Origin: CAZCAC01 sp964496575
GTDB lineage: Bacteria; Planctomycetota; UBA1135; GCA-002686595
Length of the DNA: 64,000 bases
Assembly (NCBI GenBank): GCA_964496575.1
Contig: CAZCAC010000010.1
Location: 42,831 to 106,830, forward strand
Direction of reading: 5' to 3'
Within the stretch, counting starts at the first letter, position 1. Each line of letters opens with the position of its first letter. Shown here piece by piece: positions 1-8,986 of this stretch. The position numbers and the translations under genes were made by a program. The notes beneath the pieces were generated by a model. It searched no databases. It saw only the letters and a list, made by a program, of their open reading frames with translations, and was not told where the DNA came from.

Positions 1-1457
1 CGCTTTATGTTCCCCCCTGCGCACCGGACGCCGTCCCCCAGGTAGACTCCCATACCGTCGATGTTGTTCAAACCCTGGAAGAACAGACCCGAGTTGTGGG
101 GTTGACCCCGCTCGCCGTGCAGGACCAGCGTATCGTTCGCCACGCTGGCTTCTCCGGTGCCCCACAGCCGCGCTCCCGAGGCGAACGTGCCGCTCGCGCA
201 TCCCGCGCAGCCAATCGACCCGTCGTTCGGGTTTTCGCAGGGGCAGGCGTTGGGGCCCCAGTCCTCGGCACAGCAGTACGCGGTGCCGGGCCACTCGCCG
301 ATCTTGAAGGCGTTGAGACTCCAGTAGCCGGCCACGAAGACGTCGCCGGATTCACCCACCGCGATCCCGCTCGCGGCGTTGAGTTCATTGCCCAGCCCGT
401 CGCCAGTCGAGTCGATGATCTGGGTGATCACTCCCCCGTTGGTGATCTCGAAGGCGTTGTCGCTGATGTAGCCCGTAAGGTAGACGTTTCCGGAGACGTC
501 CACGTCGATGCGATCGGAGTAACGCAGCGTATTGCCCGCTCCGTCGCCGGACGAGTCGATGATCTCGGTGATCACGCCGGCCGGCGTGAGCCTGAAGGCG
601 TTGTCACTCTGACGCCCGGTCACGTAGACCTGCTCGAATCCGTCCACGGCGACGAAGTATGCTCCGTCGAGTGTGTTCCCGGCCCCGTCCCCGGTCGAGT
701 CGATGAGCTGCGTGATCATCCCCCCCGGCGTGATCTCGAAGACATTATCGGTGGCGTACGCTGCCACGTAGACGTTCCCCGCCCCCCCCGCGGCGATCCC
801 CATGGGGTCCGCAAGCGTATTCCCGGCCCCGTCGCCCGTCGAATCGATGATCTGCGTGATCACTCCCGCGGGCGTGACCTTGAATGCATTGTGGGTCACG
901 TAGCCCGTCACGTAGACGTTTCCCGTCGAGTCAACGTCGAGATCGAACGGCATGCCCAGCCAGTTTCCGGCGCCATCTCCGGTCTGGTCGATGATCTCGG
1001 TGATCACTCCGGCCGGCGTGATCTTGAAGACGTTGTTGCTCGATGTTCCCGCCACGTAAGCGTTCCCGAGCTGATCCACGGCGATGGCGCACGGGTCGAT
1101 GAGCGTGTTCCCGGCTCCGTCACCAGACCAGTCGATGATCTCCGTGATCGCTCCTCCGGGCGTGATCTTGAAGGCGTTGTTGCTAAAGGTCCCCACCACG
1201 TAGACGTTGCCGACGGCATCCGAGGTGAGGTCCTGCGGGTTGCTCAGTGGGTTCCCGGCCCCATCCCCGGTCGAGTCGATGATCTGGGTGATTCGCTGCG
1301 CGGTCGCCGAGGGCGCGACAACGAGGACCAGCAGGGATACGAACAGGGTCGTCTTCCTCCGCATTCGTATCCTCTCCCGAGGTTCGATCGGGGATACGGT
1401 CTCGCAGCTCAACGGACTCGCGGAAGAGCGGAGCGCACTTCTTCTGAGGACAGACAT
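1..1457 (-). CDS. Secreted NHL-like repeat protein, C-terminus cut by window edge
   Basis: Predicted exported protein made of about seven tandem repeats of about 48 residues, each carrying an ITxIIDSTGDGxGN core and a GNVYVxGxxxxNxFKIT strand, as in beta-propeller (NHL/SMP-30-like) proteins. It is followed by a Cys-rich segment (CPCENPNDGSIGCAGC) and an FFQG...GDGVRCAGG motif typical of the C-terminal module of planctomycete secreted proteins. The start at 1457 is chosen because an AAAGGAGG ribosome site lies 5 nt upstream. A second in-frame ATG at 1364 with GGGAGAGG begins the signal peptide proper (RRKTTLFVSLLVLVVAPS, cleavage near ATA-Q), so the n-region may be unusually long. The reading frame stays open to base 1. 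Ligand and function are unknown. Confidence 0.75.
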   Translation of the reverse strand, partial: MSVLRRSALRSSASPLSCETVSPIEPRERIRMRRKTTLFVSLLVLVVAPSATAQRITQIIDSTGDGAGNPLSNPQDLTSDAVGNVYVVGTFSNNAFKITPGGAITEIIDWSGDGAGNTLIDPCAIAVDQLGNAYVAGTSSNNVFKITPAGVITEIIDQTGDGAGNWLGMPFDLDVDSTGNVYVTGYVTHNAFKVTPAGVITQIIDSTGDGAGNTLADPMGIAAGGAGNVYVAAYATDNVFEITPGGMITQLIDSTGDGAGNTLDGAYFVAVDGFEQVYVTGRQSDNAFRLTPAGVITEIIDSSGDGAGNTLRYSDRIDVDVSGNVYLTGYISDNAFEITNGGVITQIIDSTGDGLGNELNAASGIAVGESGDVFVAGYWSLNAFKIGEWPGTAYCCAEDWGPNACPCENPNDGSIGCAGCASGTFASGARLWGTGEASVANDTLVLHGERGQPHNSGLFFQGLNNIDGMGVYLGDGVRCAGGNIK

Positions 1458-1649
1458 CGGAGCCTCCTTTCGATCGGTCTCTGGGAGTTCTGTGGAAACG
1501 AAACGGCGAAGGAGGACGAACCCCGAGTCGCTTCAGGCCCCGTCAAGAGGGGAGTGGCAATCCGGCTCGGCCTCCACAGGGCCGAGCGTGAGGAACAGAG
1601 GATGTGCCAACGGAATCCGGGGAATCCTCCTCGAGGGTGCGGGTAGCCG

Positions 1650-1686
1650 AAAAAAAAGGGCCCCCGCGGCACATTGCCGCGGGGGC
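1650..1686 (-). terminator. Strong intrinsic terminator
   Basis: A perfect 12-bp inverted repeat (1660-1671 with 1675-1686, 3-nt loop) is followed on the minus strand by CC and a run of eight T (1650-1657). It lies about 60 nt after the stop of the WxPGHY-type gene and should end that transcript. Nothing else was recognised between 1458 and 1744. Confidence 0.9.
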
Positions 1687-1744
1687 ACTCCGAGCCGGTC
1701 CCCATCCGACACCACCGGCTCGGAACTCTCTGTTGTCGCTCTGC

Positions 1745-2227
1745 TCAGGGGCGGGTCTCCCAGTGAGCCTCGACCCAGACCTTCTCGCTGCGGTACTCCC
1801 AGTGGCCGGGATCCTGGATCGTCTGGTAGTGACCCGGTGAGACGAGCACCGTGTACCGTCGACCGCACCAGTCGTAGCGGGTCTCGTAGCGCGCCGGCAC
1901 CCAGACCCGGCGCTGGCATCCGGGGACCCAGTGCTTGCGCTGCACGACCTGGTAGTGGCCGGGCATCCAGACCCGTCGGGGCGCCGGCGATTGGTAGGTC
2001 CAGGTGGGGGATCCACGGCGATAGGAGGCGTGACGGGCGGTGGGCTGTGCTGCTCGCCGGTGCCCCCTCGGAGCTCTCGTACCGAGCTGCAGGTGGACCC
2101 CGAACCGACCCTTCGAGGAGGCCTGGTGGTAGCCGACGGAGAGGCCCGGCTCCTGCGCCGCCGCCCGGGGGGCGGAGAGGACACAGGAGAGAGCCAGCGT
2201 GGAGGCGAGGGTGAGGAGCTTCATCAT
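1745..2227 (-). CDS. Secreted WxPGHY-motif protein
   Basis: 160 residues from the tandem Met pair at 2227/2224. The N-terminus is a signal peptide (KLLTLASTLALSCVL, cleavage near AAAQ). The mature part is rich in Trp, Tyr, Arg and His, with repeated motifs such as VWMPGHYQ, HWVPGCQRRVWVPARYE and VSPGHYQTIQDPGHWEY, resembling short YXWGXW/WxPGHY repeat proteins of planctomycetes and proteobacteria, whose role is unknown. No clear Shine-Dalgarno sequence precedes the start. A longer in-frame reading to 2440 exists, but its extension has no signal-peptide logic and is rejected. It is transcribed toward the strong terminator at 1650-1686 and looks monocistronic. Confidence 0.7.
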   Translation of the reverse strand: MMKLLTLASTLALSCVLSAPRAAAQEPGLSVGYHQASSKGRFGVHLQLGTRAPRGHRRAAQPTARHASYRRGSPTWTYQSPAPRRVWMPGHYQVVQRKHWVPGCQRRVWVPARYETRYDWCGRRYTVLVSPGHYQTIQDPGHWEYRSEKVWVEAHWETRP

Positions 2228-2480
2228 CGCGGGAGGTCGGGTTGGCGGTGGGGGGGGGTGGAGCCACGTGGCGGGAGACGTGTTCGCTCGCGGCTCTGGC
2301 ACTCCCCAGGCAGATGTCGTACCAGCGCCTTGCCGGATTCCGCAAATCACTGTCGATAAGCGGCTTACGGCTTCAGGGGACGATCGCATGGGGTGACGGG
2401 AGCGCCTCTGGGTGGCCCTCTCGGAGGACGCCCTGACCACGCTCGCAGTCAGTCCCGACCCCCGCTACCCTGCCCGGGCG

Positions 2481-3125
2481 ATGATCCACTCCTCCCTTCC
2501 CGGCCGCCGCGCCGCCGCTCTCTTGCTGCTCCTCGTCGTGGGCTGCTCCTCCCCGCCGGCCGCCACGCCGGGCCCGGCCCCCGGGGACGCGGGGGACGCC
2601 GCACCCATCGACCCCGGAGCGCTCCAGGCCGCGACGGCCCCCGGCGTCGAGCTGCACCGCCTCGCTCCGCTGGTCGGAGAGTGGACCGTCGAGTCGCGGT
2701 CTCTCGATGGCGAGGGGCGAGCCGGGGAGACCCTCGCCTCCGGTACCGCGGTGATCGCCACCGAGCTGGACGGCCGCTACTTCCGCTGGCGCACGGAGCT
2801 CTCCGTCGACGGGTACCCGGTGCACGCTCAGGGCCTCCTCGGCCACGATCCGCGCCACGGCGTCTACCAGTTCCTGTGGCTGAGCGAGCTCGCTCCGGGG
2901 ATGCGCGTGGCCAGCGGCCGCGGCGATCCCGAGCGAGGCGGGATCTACCTGGAGATCACCGAGCGCGACCCGGAGAGCGGCATCCTCCAGCGCGCGCGCA
3001 CGGTGCTCGCGCTGCAGGACGCCGATCACTTCACCCTCGAACAATGGGGCCTGGATCCCACTTCCGGAGACTGGGTCCCGCGGCAGCGGACGAGCTACCG
3101 CAGGAAAGAAGCCACTGGCGACTAA
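2481..3125 (+). CDS. DUF1579-type lipoprotein
   Basis: 214 residues. The N-terminus is a lipoprotein signal (RRAAALLLLLVVGC) with Cys in a VVGC lipobox, followed by a Pro/Ala/Gly-rich linker. The domain from about residue 50 begins LHRLAPLVGEWTVESRS and continues as a beta-rich fold (GTAVIATELDGRYFRW), matching the DUF1579 family of small lipocalin-like proteins of unknown ligand. The ATG at 2481 is chosen over the upstream in-frame ATG at 2412 because it places the lipobox about 20 residues from the start. It is divergent from the WxPGHY gene, with 253 nt between the two starts, and converges on the next minus-strand gene with only 5 nt between the stops. Confidence 0.7.
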   Translation: MIHSSLPGRRAAALLLLLVVGCSSPPAATPGPAPGDAGDAAPIDPGALQAATAPGVELHRLAPLVGEWTVESRSLDGEGRAGETLASGTAVIATELDGRYFRWRTELSVDGYPVHAQGLLGHDPRHGVYQFLWLSELAPGMRVASGRGDPERGGIYLEITERDPESGILQRARTVLALQDADHFTLEQWGLDPTSGDWVPRQRTSYRRKEATGD

Positions 3126-3130
3126 CTATC

Positions 3131-4117
3131 TCAATTGTCCCCGGACAGCGACTGAGGCAACAGGTCGCCGTTGTCCTGCTCGCCCAGCGTGAAGGGCAGG
3201 CTCGCCGAGCTGAACCGGGAAGCCTCGACCAGGACGGCTAGGAATGCGGGGTCCTGGATGGTGGTGGTCGTCGAGGAGGCGGATTGCCCGTCCATCACGA
3301 ACCATCCCGATTCCCAGTTGGGCAGGCCCAGGATCTCGTCGTCGTCGTTGTCGGTGTAGTTCTGCAGGAAGGTATTGCTGAACACCCCGGAGACCTGCAG
3401 CAGCGGGACCCGATCCCAGCAGCTGAAGGTGTGGCTGGCGCTGAACTCCTCCTCGTTGTCGTTGTAGATCAGGAACGAGATCGTCGTGTCGAACTTGGTC
3501 CCGGTCATCCCCACCAGCACCAGCTCGCCGTGCAGGAAGTCGTCCCCCTCGTGGGGGTAGAGCTGTCCGAAGAAGCGCGGGATGGCGATCCGGTCGGGCG
3601 CCAGGCCGTACTCGCTGCCGTCGAGGTCGCGGATGCCGTCGCTGTCGACGTCGGTGTTGTTCCCCTCGCCGGTCTGCCCCGCGTAGACCAGGGCGTTGAC
3701 CGAGTACTCGGTGGCGGTCAGGCCGTCGTAGATCAGCGCCGAGCCGATCAGGTGGTCGAAGGTGATCGGGCCGGAGGTGGAGATGCCCCGGGCGTAGGCG
3801 TAGGCGAAACCCCGGCCGTGATAGGGCGCGTGAGCGTGGGCGAAGAGGGTGATCGTATCGTTCGGGGTCAGCATCTCCGAGGCGTCCGCCTTCTGGCAGC
3901 TCTCGCCGTCGATGTAGTTGAAGTGCACCCGGACCGACCCGTCGACCGGGTCGTCGTTGGTGTTCGTCACGCTGATGAACGTGACCGCTCCCGGCCGGTT
4001 GTCGAACTCGGGGAAGATCAGGAGGCTCCCCGGGTCGTTTCGCTCGGCGGCGGCCAGGGCGGCGGTGAGCGGGAGCACGGCGAGGGCGAGAGAGACCCGG
4101 AAGGTGATGGTGCGCAT
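3131..4117 (-). CDS. Secreted protein of unknown function
   Basis: 328 residues with a clear signal peptide (ITFRVSLALAVLPLTAALA, cleavage near AAA-E). The mature protein opens GSLLIFPEFDNRPGAVTFISVTNTN, and in other secreted proteins this kind of opening marks a structural beta-sandwich domain. It contains acidic stretches such as DVDSDGIRDLDG and TDNDDDE that could bind calcium, and few Cys. No catalytic motif was recognised. The start is the first Met of the frame and sits directly before the signal peptide. It is divergent from lon (185 nt between starts) and convergent with the DUF1579 gene. Probably a surface or extracellular protein; nothing more can be said from sequence. Confidence 0.65.
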   Translation of the reverse strand: MRTITFRVSLALAVLPLTAALAAAERNDPGSLLIFPEFDNRPGAVTFISVTNTNDDPVDGSVRVHFNYIDGESCQKADASEMLTPNDTITLFAHAHAPYHGRGFAYAYARGISTSGPITFDHLIGSALIYDGLTATEYSVNALVYAGQTGEGNNTDVDSDGIRDLDGSEYGLAPDRIAIPRFFGQLYPHEGDDFLHGELVLVGMTGTKFDTTISFLIYNDNEEEFSASHTFSCWDRVPLLQVSGVFSNTFLQNYTDNDDDEILGLPNWESGWFVMDGQSASSTTTTIQDPAFLAVLVEASRFSSASLPFTLGEQDNGDLLPQSLSGDN

Positions 4118-4302
4118 CGGTGTGGATCGGGGTAGGGGTCGAGTGCGGGCCGTGGGCGCCCGCCGGGCTGACCTCCAGTGTAGCCCCTCTCACCGATCGG
4201 GGGGGAGCGCGGGGAAGGGCTTTGCCGGCCATTGGAACCGTCGTCCGGGGAGCCCATACTGCGGGTCACCAGCGAGCGACCAGGAGCCCTCGAGGAGACG
4301 GT

Positions 4303-6900
4303 TTGGAAGAGGAAGAGGACGACAAGAGGACCCGAAAGCCCGGAGCGGAGTCGGAGGAGCAACCTCCCGAGGAGCTCGGAGAGGATCGAGCCGTGGACCC
4401 CGACCCGGGTGACGAGGTGGAGCTCCCGGCGGAGACCGGTGCAGACGAGGACGAAGAGCGCCTGCCCCCCGACCACTACTACGTGGTCCCGGTGCGCAAC
4501 ATGGTCCTCTTTCCCGGGGTGGTTCTGCCGCTGATGATCGGCCGCCCCAAGTCGGTGCGCGCGGTCCAGGAGGCGGTGCGCACCGAGACCCCGGTCGCCC
4601 TCCTCCTGCAGAAGGACGAGGCGATCGAGTGGCCGACGGAGGACGAGCTCTACCGGGTCGGCACGATCTCCGAGGTGGTGCGCTACATCGCCGCGGAGGA
4701 TGGCCGGCACCACGCCATCTGTCAGGGGCAGCAGCGCTTCCGGGTGGTGGAGCTCACCCAGCGCGAGCCGCTGCCGATCGCCCGCGTGGAGCTCATCGAG
4801 GAGGCCGACCCCGATCCGGAGAGCACCGACCTCAAGGCGCGCTTCATCGCCCTGAAGAGCCAGGCCGGCGAGGTGCTGCAGCTCTCCCCCGGCGCGCCGG
4901 AGGACCTCTCCAACGCGGTGGAGAGCATCGGCTCGCCGTCGATGCTGGCGGACATGATCGCCACCTTCATGGACGTCCCCGTCGAGGAGCGCCAGGAGAT
5001 CCTGGAGACCTTCGACGTGACCGAGCGGCTGGAGCTGGTGGCCGAGAAGCTGGGGCACGTCGCCGCCGTGCTGCGCCTCTCGAAGAAGATCCGCGACGAG
5101 ACCCAGGGCACGCTGGAGAAGGCGCAGCGGGAGTACTACCTGCGCGAGCAGCTCCGCGCCATCCAGAAGGAGCTGGGCGAGGTCGACGACAAGTCCAGCG
5201 AGCTGGCGGAGATCGCCGCGGCGATCGAAGCCGCCGGGATGCCCGAGGAGGCGGAGAAGGAAGCGCGCAAGGAGCTGGCGCGGCTGGAGCGCATGTCCGA
5301 GGGGAATGCCGAGGCCTCGATGGTGCGCACCTATCTCGAGGTGATGACCGAGCTCCCGTGGTCGAAGACCAGCGAGGATCGGCTCGACATCACCCGTGCC
5401 GCCGAGATCCTCGACGAGGACCACTACGGACTGGAGAAGGTCAAGAAGCGGATCATCGAGTTCCTCGCCGTGCGCCAGCTGAAGCCCGAGGGCAAGAGCC
5501 AGAACCTGTGCCTGGTCGGTCCTCCCGGAGTCGGCAAGACCTCGCTGGGGCGGAGCGTCGCGCGGGCGATGAAGCGCGAGTTCGTGCGCGACAGCCTCGG
5601 CGGCGTTCACGACGAGGCGGAGATCCGCGGCCACCGGCGCACGTACGTCGGGGCGATGGCCGGGCGGATCGTCCAGGGTCTGCGCAAGGCGGGCACCTGC
5701 AACCCCGTCTTCATGCTCGACGAGATGGACAAGCTCGGGCGGGGGCCGCACGGCGATCCCTCGTCGGCGCTGCTGGAGGTGCTCGATCCGGAGCAGAACC
5801 ACGCGTTCCGCGACAACTACCTCGGCGTGCCGTACGACCTGCACCGGGTGCTGTTCATCGGTACCGCCAACGTGCTCAGCCAGGTCCCGCCGCCGCTGCG
5901 CGATCGCTTCGAGGTGATCCACCTCCCCGGCTACACGCGCGAGGAGAAGCTGGAGATCGCCACGCAGTACCTCGTCCAGCGGCGGCTGGACGACACCGGC
6001 CTCACCGAGAAGAAATGCTCCTTCACCCGCGAGGCGCTCGACGAGCTGATCCGACGCTACACGCGTGAGGCGGGCGTTCGCGAGCTGGAGCGGCGCATCG
6101 GCGCGATCTGCCGCCACGTCGCGACGCGCATCGTCGAGGGCACCCGCCGGTCGATGAAGATCCGGCCCGCGCAGGTGCGCAAGATCCTGGGACCGCCGAA
6201 ATACGAGTCGGAGCTGGCGATGCGCTGCGCGAGCCCCGGCGTGGCGACCGGGCTCGCCTGGACGCCGGTGGGGGGAGAGATTCTCTTCATCGAAGCGACG
6301 GCGATGCCGGGCAAGGGGCGGCAGGTGATGACCGGTCAGCTCGGCGACGTGATGAAGGAGAGCGCCCAGGCGGCGCGCAGCCTGGTGCGGGGGGACGCCG
6401 AGCGACTCGGCATCGAGCCCGAGACCTTCGAGCGCACCGACCTGCACCTGCACATCCCCGCCGGCGCGATTCCCAAGGACGGCCCGAGCGCCGGCGTCGC
6501 CCTCTACACCGCGCTCGCCTCCCTGCTCACCGGCCGGCACGTGCGCAGCGAGGTGGCGATGACCGGGGAGATCAGCCTGCGCGGCCTGGTGCTTCCGGTC
6601 GGCGGAGTGAAGGAGAAGGTCCTCGGCGCCCTCGCCGCCGGCATCCGCGAGGTCATCCTGCCCAAACGCAACCGGGTCGACCTCGAGGAGATTCCGGAGG
6701 CGGCGCGGGAACAGCTCGAGTTCCACTTCGTCGAGAAGGTCGACGAGGTGTTGAAGATCGCGTTCGAGCCCCCGGACTTCGAGTGCGGTCCGAAGAGGGC
6801 CAGGAAGGGGCGGCGGAAGAAGAAGAGCGCGAGAAAGCGGGAGGCGGCCAAGAAGAAGGTCACGCGCAAGACGAAGGTAGCGCGCAAGAAACGCCGCTGA
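4303..6900 (+). CDS. lon: ATP-dependent protease Lon with basic C-terminal tail
   Basis: 865 residues from a TTG start, chosen because GAGGAG lies 5 nt upstream and the preceding in-frame sequence is non-coding in character. An acidic leader of about 45 residues precedes the substrate-binding N-domain (YYVVPVRNMVLFPGVVLPL). The AAA+ module has Walker A GPPGVGKT (406-413) and Walker B FMLDEMD (D473, E474). The protease domain has the Ser-Lys dyad, Ser729 in KDGPSAG and Lys770 in GGVKEK, and the conserved TGQLGDVMKESAQAA segment. Lon degrades misfolded and regulatory proteins in the cytoplasm. Unusually, it ends in about 35 residues that are almost all Lys, Arg and Ala, absent from standard Lon, which could bind nucleic acid. 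Confidence 0.95.
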   Translation: MEEEEDDKRTRKPGAESEEQPPEELGEDRAVDPDPGDEVELPAETGADEDEERLPPDHYYVVPVRNMVLFPGVVLPLMIGRPKSVRAVQEAVRTETPVALLLQKDEAIEWPTEDELYRVGTISEVVRYIAAEDGRHHAICQGQQRFRVVELTQREPLPIARVELIEEADPDPESTDLKARFIALKSQAGEVLQLSPGAPEDLSNAVESIGSPSMLADMIATFMDVPVEERQEILETFDVTERLELVAEKLGHVAAVLRLSKKIRDETQGTLEKAQREYYLREQLRAIQKELGEVDDKSSELAEIAAAIEAAGMPEEAEKEARKELARLERMSEGNAEASMVRTYLEVMTELPWSKTSEDRLDITRAAEILDEDHYGLEKVKKRIIEFLAVRQLKPEGKSQNLCLVGPPGVGKTSLGRSVARAMKREFVRDSLGGVHDEAEIRGHRRTYVGAMAGRIVQGLRKAGTCNPVFMLDEMDKLGRGPHGDPSSALLEVLDPEQNHAFRDNYLGVPYDLHRVLFIGTANVLSQVPPPLRDRFEVIHLPGYTREEKLEIATQYLVQRRLDDTGLTEKKCSFTREALDELIRRYTREAGVRELERRIGAICRHVATRIVEGTRRSMKIRPAQVRKILGPPKYESELAMRCASPGVATGLAWTPVGGEILFIEATAMPGKGRQVMTGQLGDVMKESAQAARSLVRGDAERLGIEPETFERTDLHLHIPAGAIPKDGPSAGVALYTALASLLTGRHVRSEVAMTGEISLRGLVLPVGGVKEKVLGALAAGIREVILPKRNRVDLEEIPEAAREQLEFHFVEKVDEVLKIAFEPPDFECGPKRARKGRRKKKSARKREAAKKKVTRKTKVARKKRR

Positions 6901-6913
6901 CCCTCGCCCTGCG

Positions 6914-8986
6914 TCAGAAGGCGACCCCGACGCTGAACTGTAGCACCCAGTCCGCTTCCTCCGGTCGTGGGTTCGGGTTGATCCCCCAGTCCAGCCGCAC
7001 CGGTCCGATCGGCAGCAGCCAGCGGATCCCCGGGCCGACGCCGTAGCGGAAGTCCGCGAAGTCGAAGAAGTCCTGGTGGTGCAGGGTGACGTTGCCAGCG
7101 TCGACGAAGAGCGCGCCCGTGAAGGTGGCGAAGAGCGCGTGTCGCAGCTCCACCGAGAGCACGGTGTTCGCCTCGCCACCGATCGGATTGCCGCCCGCGT
7201 CCTTGGGGCCGAGCCGGCCCTCGCGGAACGAGCGGACGCTGTTCTGCCCGCCGTTGAAAAAGCGCTCCTGCAGCGGGATCGCGTCGGTGTGGTCGATCGG
7301 GATGATGACCCCGGCGCGGGCCGTCCAGGCGATGACCCCTTGCTCGCTGAAGGGGTGGTAGCGGGCGATGCGCCCGGCGAGGCGGGAATAGGTCAGCTGC
7401 GACGCGAGCTCCTCCGGCGCGTACTCGATGCGGGTGCGCACCCAGGTTCCGGTGGTCGGCAGGAACGGGCTGTCGCGGGAGTCGTAGATGCTCGCCCAGT
7501 AGAGCTCCGAGATGTAGGCGTTGTTTCCCTCGTCGATCTCGTCGTCGGGGATGTCCACCACGATGTCCTTCGCGTCCGAGAAACGGTACAGGTACCCGTA
7601 GACGTTTCGCCAGTTCCGGCCGTGGGGCCGCGTGATGTTCACCCCGGCGCCGACCTCCTTGCGGTCGAAGGAGGGCTCCTCCCGGAGGTTGTAGAAGGTC
7701 GAGACACCGAGGATGTTCTTCCGGCCGAAGGTCCAGGGATCGGTCAGGTAGACCTTGGCGCTCTCGGCCTTGACGGCGAGCTTGCCCTCGAAGGCGAGCG
7801 CCCGGCCGGTTCCCGCCAGGTTGTCCTCCTGGACCTTCACCTTCACCCGGGCGCGCTCGAAAGCGCCGTAGCCCACCTCACCGGTGAGGCTCAGCGTCTT
7901 GGCCTCCTCCACGGTCACGTGGAGCACCCGCTCCGGTCCGTCGCCCAGGAGCTCGATGCGCACCGAGGAGAAGATCCCCGCCCGGTACAGCTCGTTGAAG
8001 CTCTCGTGCTCCGCTCGCCGGCTGTACAGGTCGCCCGCCTTCATCGCGATGCGGCCGAGGATGAAGCCGTCTCGAGTCCGCTCGTTCCCCGACACCACGA
8101 CTTCCCGGATCCGCACCTCCTCCCCGGGATCGATGGTGACGCCGATGACGACTTCGCCGGTCTCCTCGTCGATGCGGGCCTCGCTGTCGACTTCGACATC
8201 CGGGTGGCCCCGATCGGTGAAGTACTCGCCGGCGATCGCCTGGACCTCGTAGGCGAGTCGGGGGAAGTAGGGCCGTCCGATCAGGGCGCCGGTTCGGGAG
8301 CGGATCACCGCCAGGGCTTCTCCCTCCAGCGTGGGGAGCTCGATCGAGGTGAGGAGGAACCGCTGGCGCTCGTCGATCGCGTAGTGGAGCACGGCCCGGG
8401 TCTTCTCGGTGTTGAACTCGACCTCGGGATCGCCGACGACCACGTCGAGGAAGCCGTTCTCGTAGTAGCGATCCTCGATCGCGCCGCGGGCGGCCCGGGC
8501 CTCGGACTTGACGTAGTAGAGCTCGCCCAGCCCGAACACCGACGTGGTCGGACCGCGGAGGAGACCCTTCAGGTCCTTCGAGGAGTAGAACTCGTTCCCC
8601 GAGAAGCGCACGTCGTCGAGGATGCAGCGCGGGCCCTCGACCACGGTGAAGCGCACGATCGGCCGGCCTCCCTCGGGGTGTTCCAGGTCGTAGGCCACGG
8701 TGGTGAGGGGGAACCCCTGCTGGCGATAGAAGGTCTCGATCGTGTACGCCGCGTCGTCCACCGAGGCGCGCCGGAAGCCCGTCTCCTCGAAGTCGCGCAG
8801 GTCTTCCCGCGCCGCTCGTTGCAGGGTCCCCCCGACGAAGCTCTCGTGGCCGCTGAACTCCAGCTCGTACGTCTCCGGGCGGTCGAACAGCTGCACCTTG
8901 AGCCCGCCGATGTCCTCGGTCGATCGGCACGAGAGGCCGACGCCGCAGGCGAGGAGGAACAGCAGAAGGTGGGCGAGGCGTCGCAT
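6914..8986 (-). CDS. Omp85-family outer membrane protein (BamA/TamA type)
   Basis: 690 residues. A lipoprotein-like signal (LLLFLLACGVGLSC) is followed by POTRA-type repeats (VRFTVVEGPRCILDDVRFSGN at about 110-130 and the later VRIREVVVSGNERT) and a C-terminal 16-strand barrel region with RFFNGGQNSVRSF and GVGPGIRW motifs, ending in the terminal Phe expected of outer-membrane barrels. Omp85 proteins insert or translocate proteins across the outer membrane. The partner is the TamB-like gene just upstream in the same transcript: the TamB stop and this ATG share one base (TGATG), so translation is probably coupled. The pairing favours TamA over BamA, but a lipid-anchored N-terminus is unusual for either. 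It converges with lon, 13 nt apart. Confidence 0.85.
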   Translation of the reverse strand: MRRLAHLLLFLLACGVGLSCRSTEDIGGLKVQLFDRPETYELEFSGHESFVGGTLQRAAREDLRDFEETGFRRASVDDAAYTIETFYRQQGFPLTTVAYDLEHPEGGRPIVRFTVVEGPRCILDDVRFSGNEFYSSKDLKGLLRGPTTSVFGLGELYYVKSEARAARGAIEDRYYENGFLDVVVGDPEVEFNTEKTRAVLHYAIDERQRFLLTSIELPTLEGEALAVIRSRTGALIGRPYFPRLAYEVQAIAGEYFTDRGHPDVEVDSEARIDEETGEVVIGVTIDPGEEVRIREVVVSGNERTRDGFILGRIAMKAGDLYSRRAEHESFNELYRAGIFSSVRIELLGDGPERVLHVTVEEAKTLSLTGEVGYGAFERARVKVKVQEDNLAGTGRALAFEGKLAVKAESAKVYLTDPWTFGRKNILGVSTFYNLREEPSFDRKEVGAGVNITRPHGRNWRNVYGYLYRFSDAKDIVVDIPDDEIDEGNNAYISELYWASIYDSRDSPFLPTTGTWVRTRIEYAPEELASQLTYSRLAGRIARYHPFSEQGVIAWTARAGVIIPIDHTDAIPLQERFFNGGQNSVRSFREGRLGPKDAGGNPIGGEANTVLSVELRHALFATFTGALFVDAGNVTLHHQDFFDFADFRYGVGPGIRWLLPIGPVRLDWGINPNPRPEEADWVLQFSVGVAF

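Noticed and set aside
96..1646. Long plus-strand open frame of 516 codons opposite the repeat protein
   Set aside because: It is the mirror of the minus-strand repeat gene, which has a ribosome site, signal peptide and conserved repeats. The plus reading is Arg/Val/Asp-rich and has no domain.
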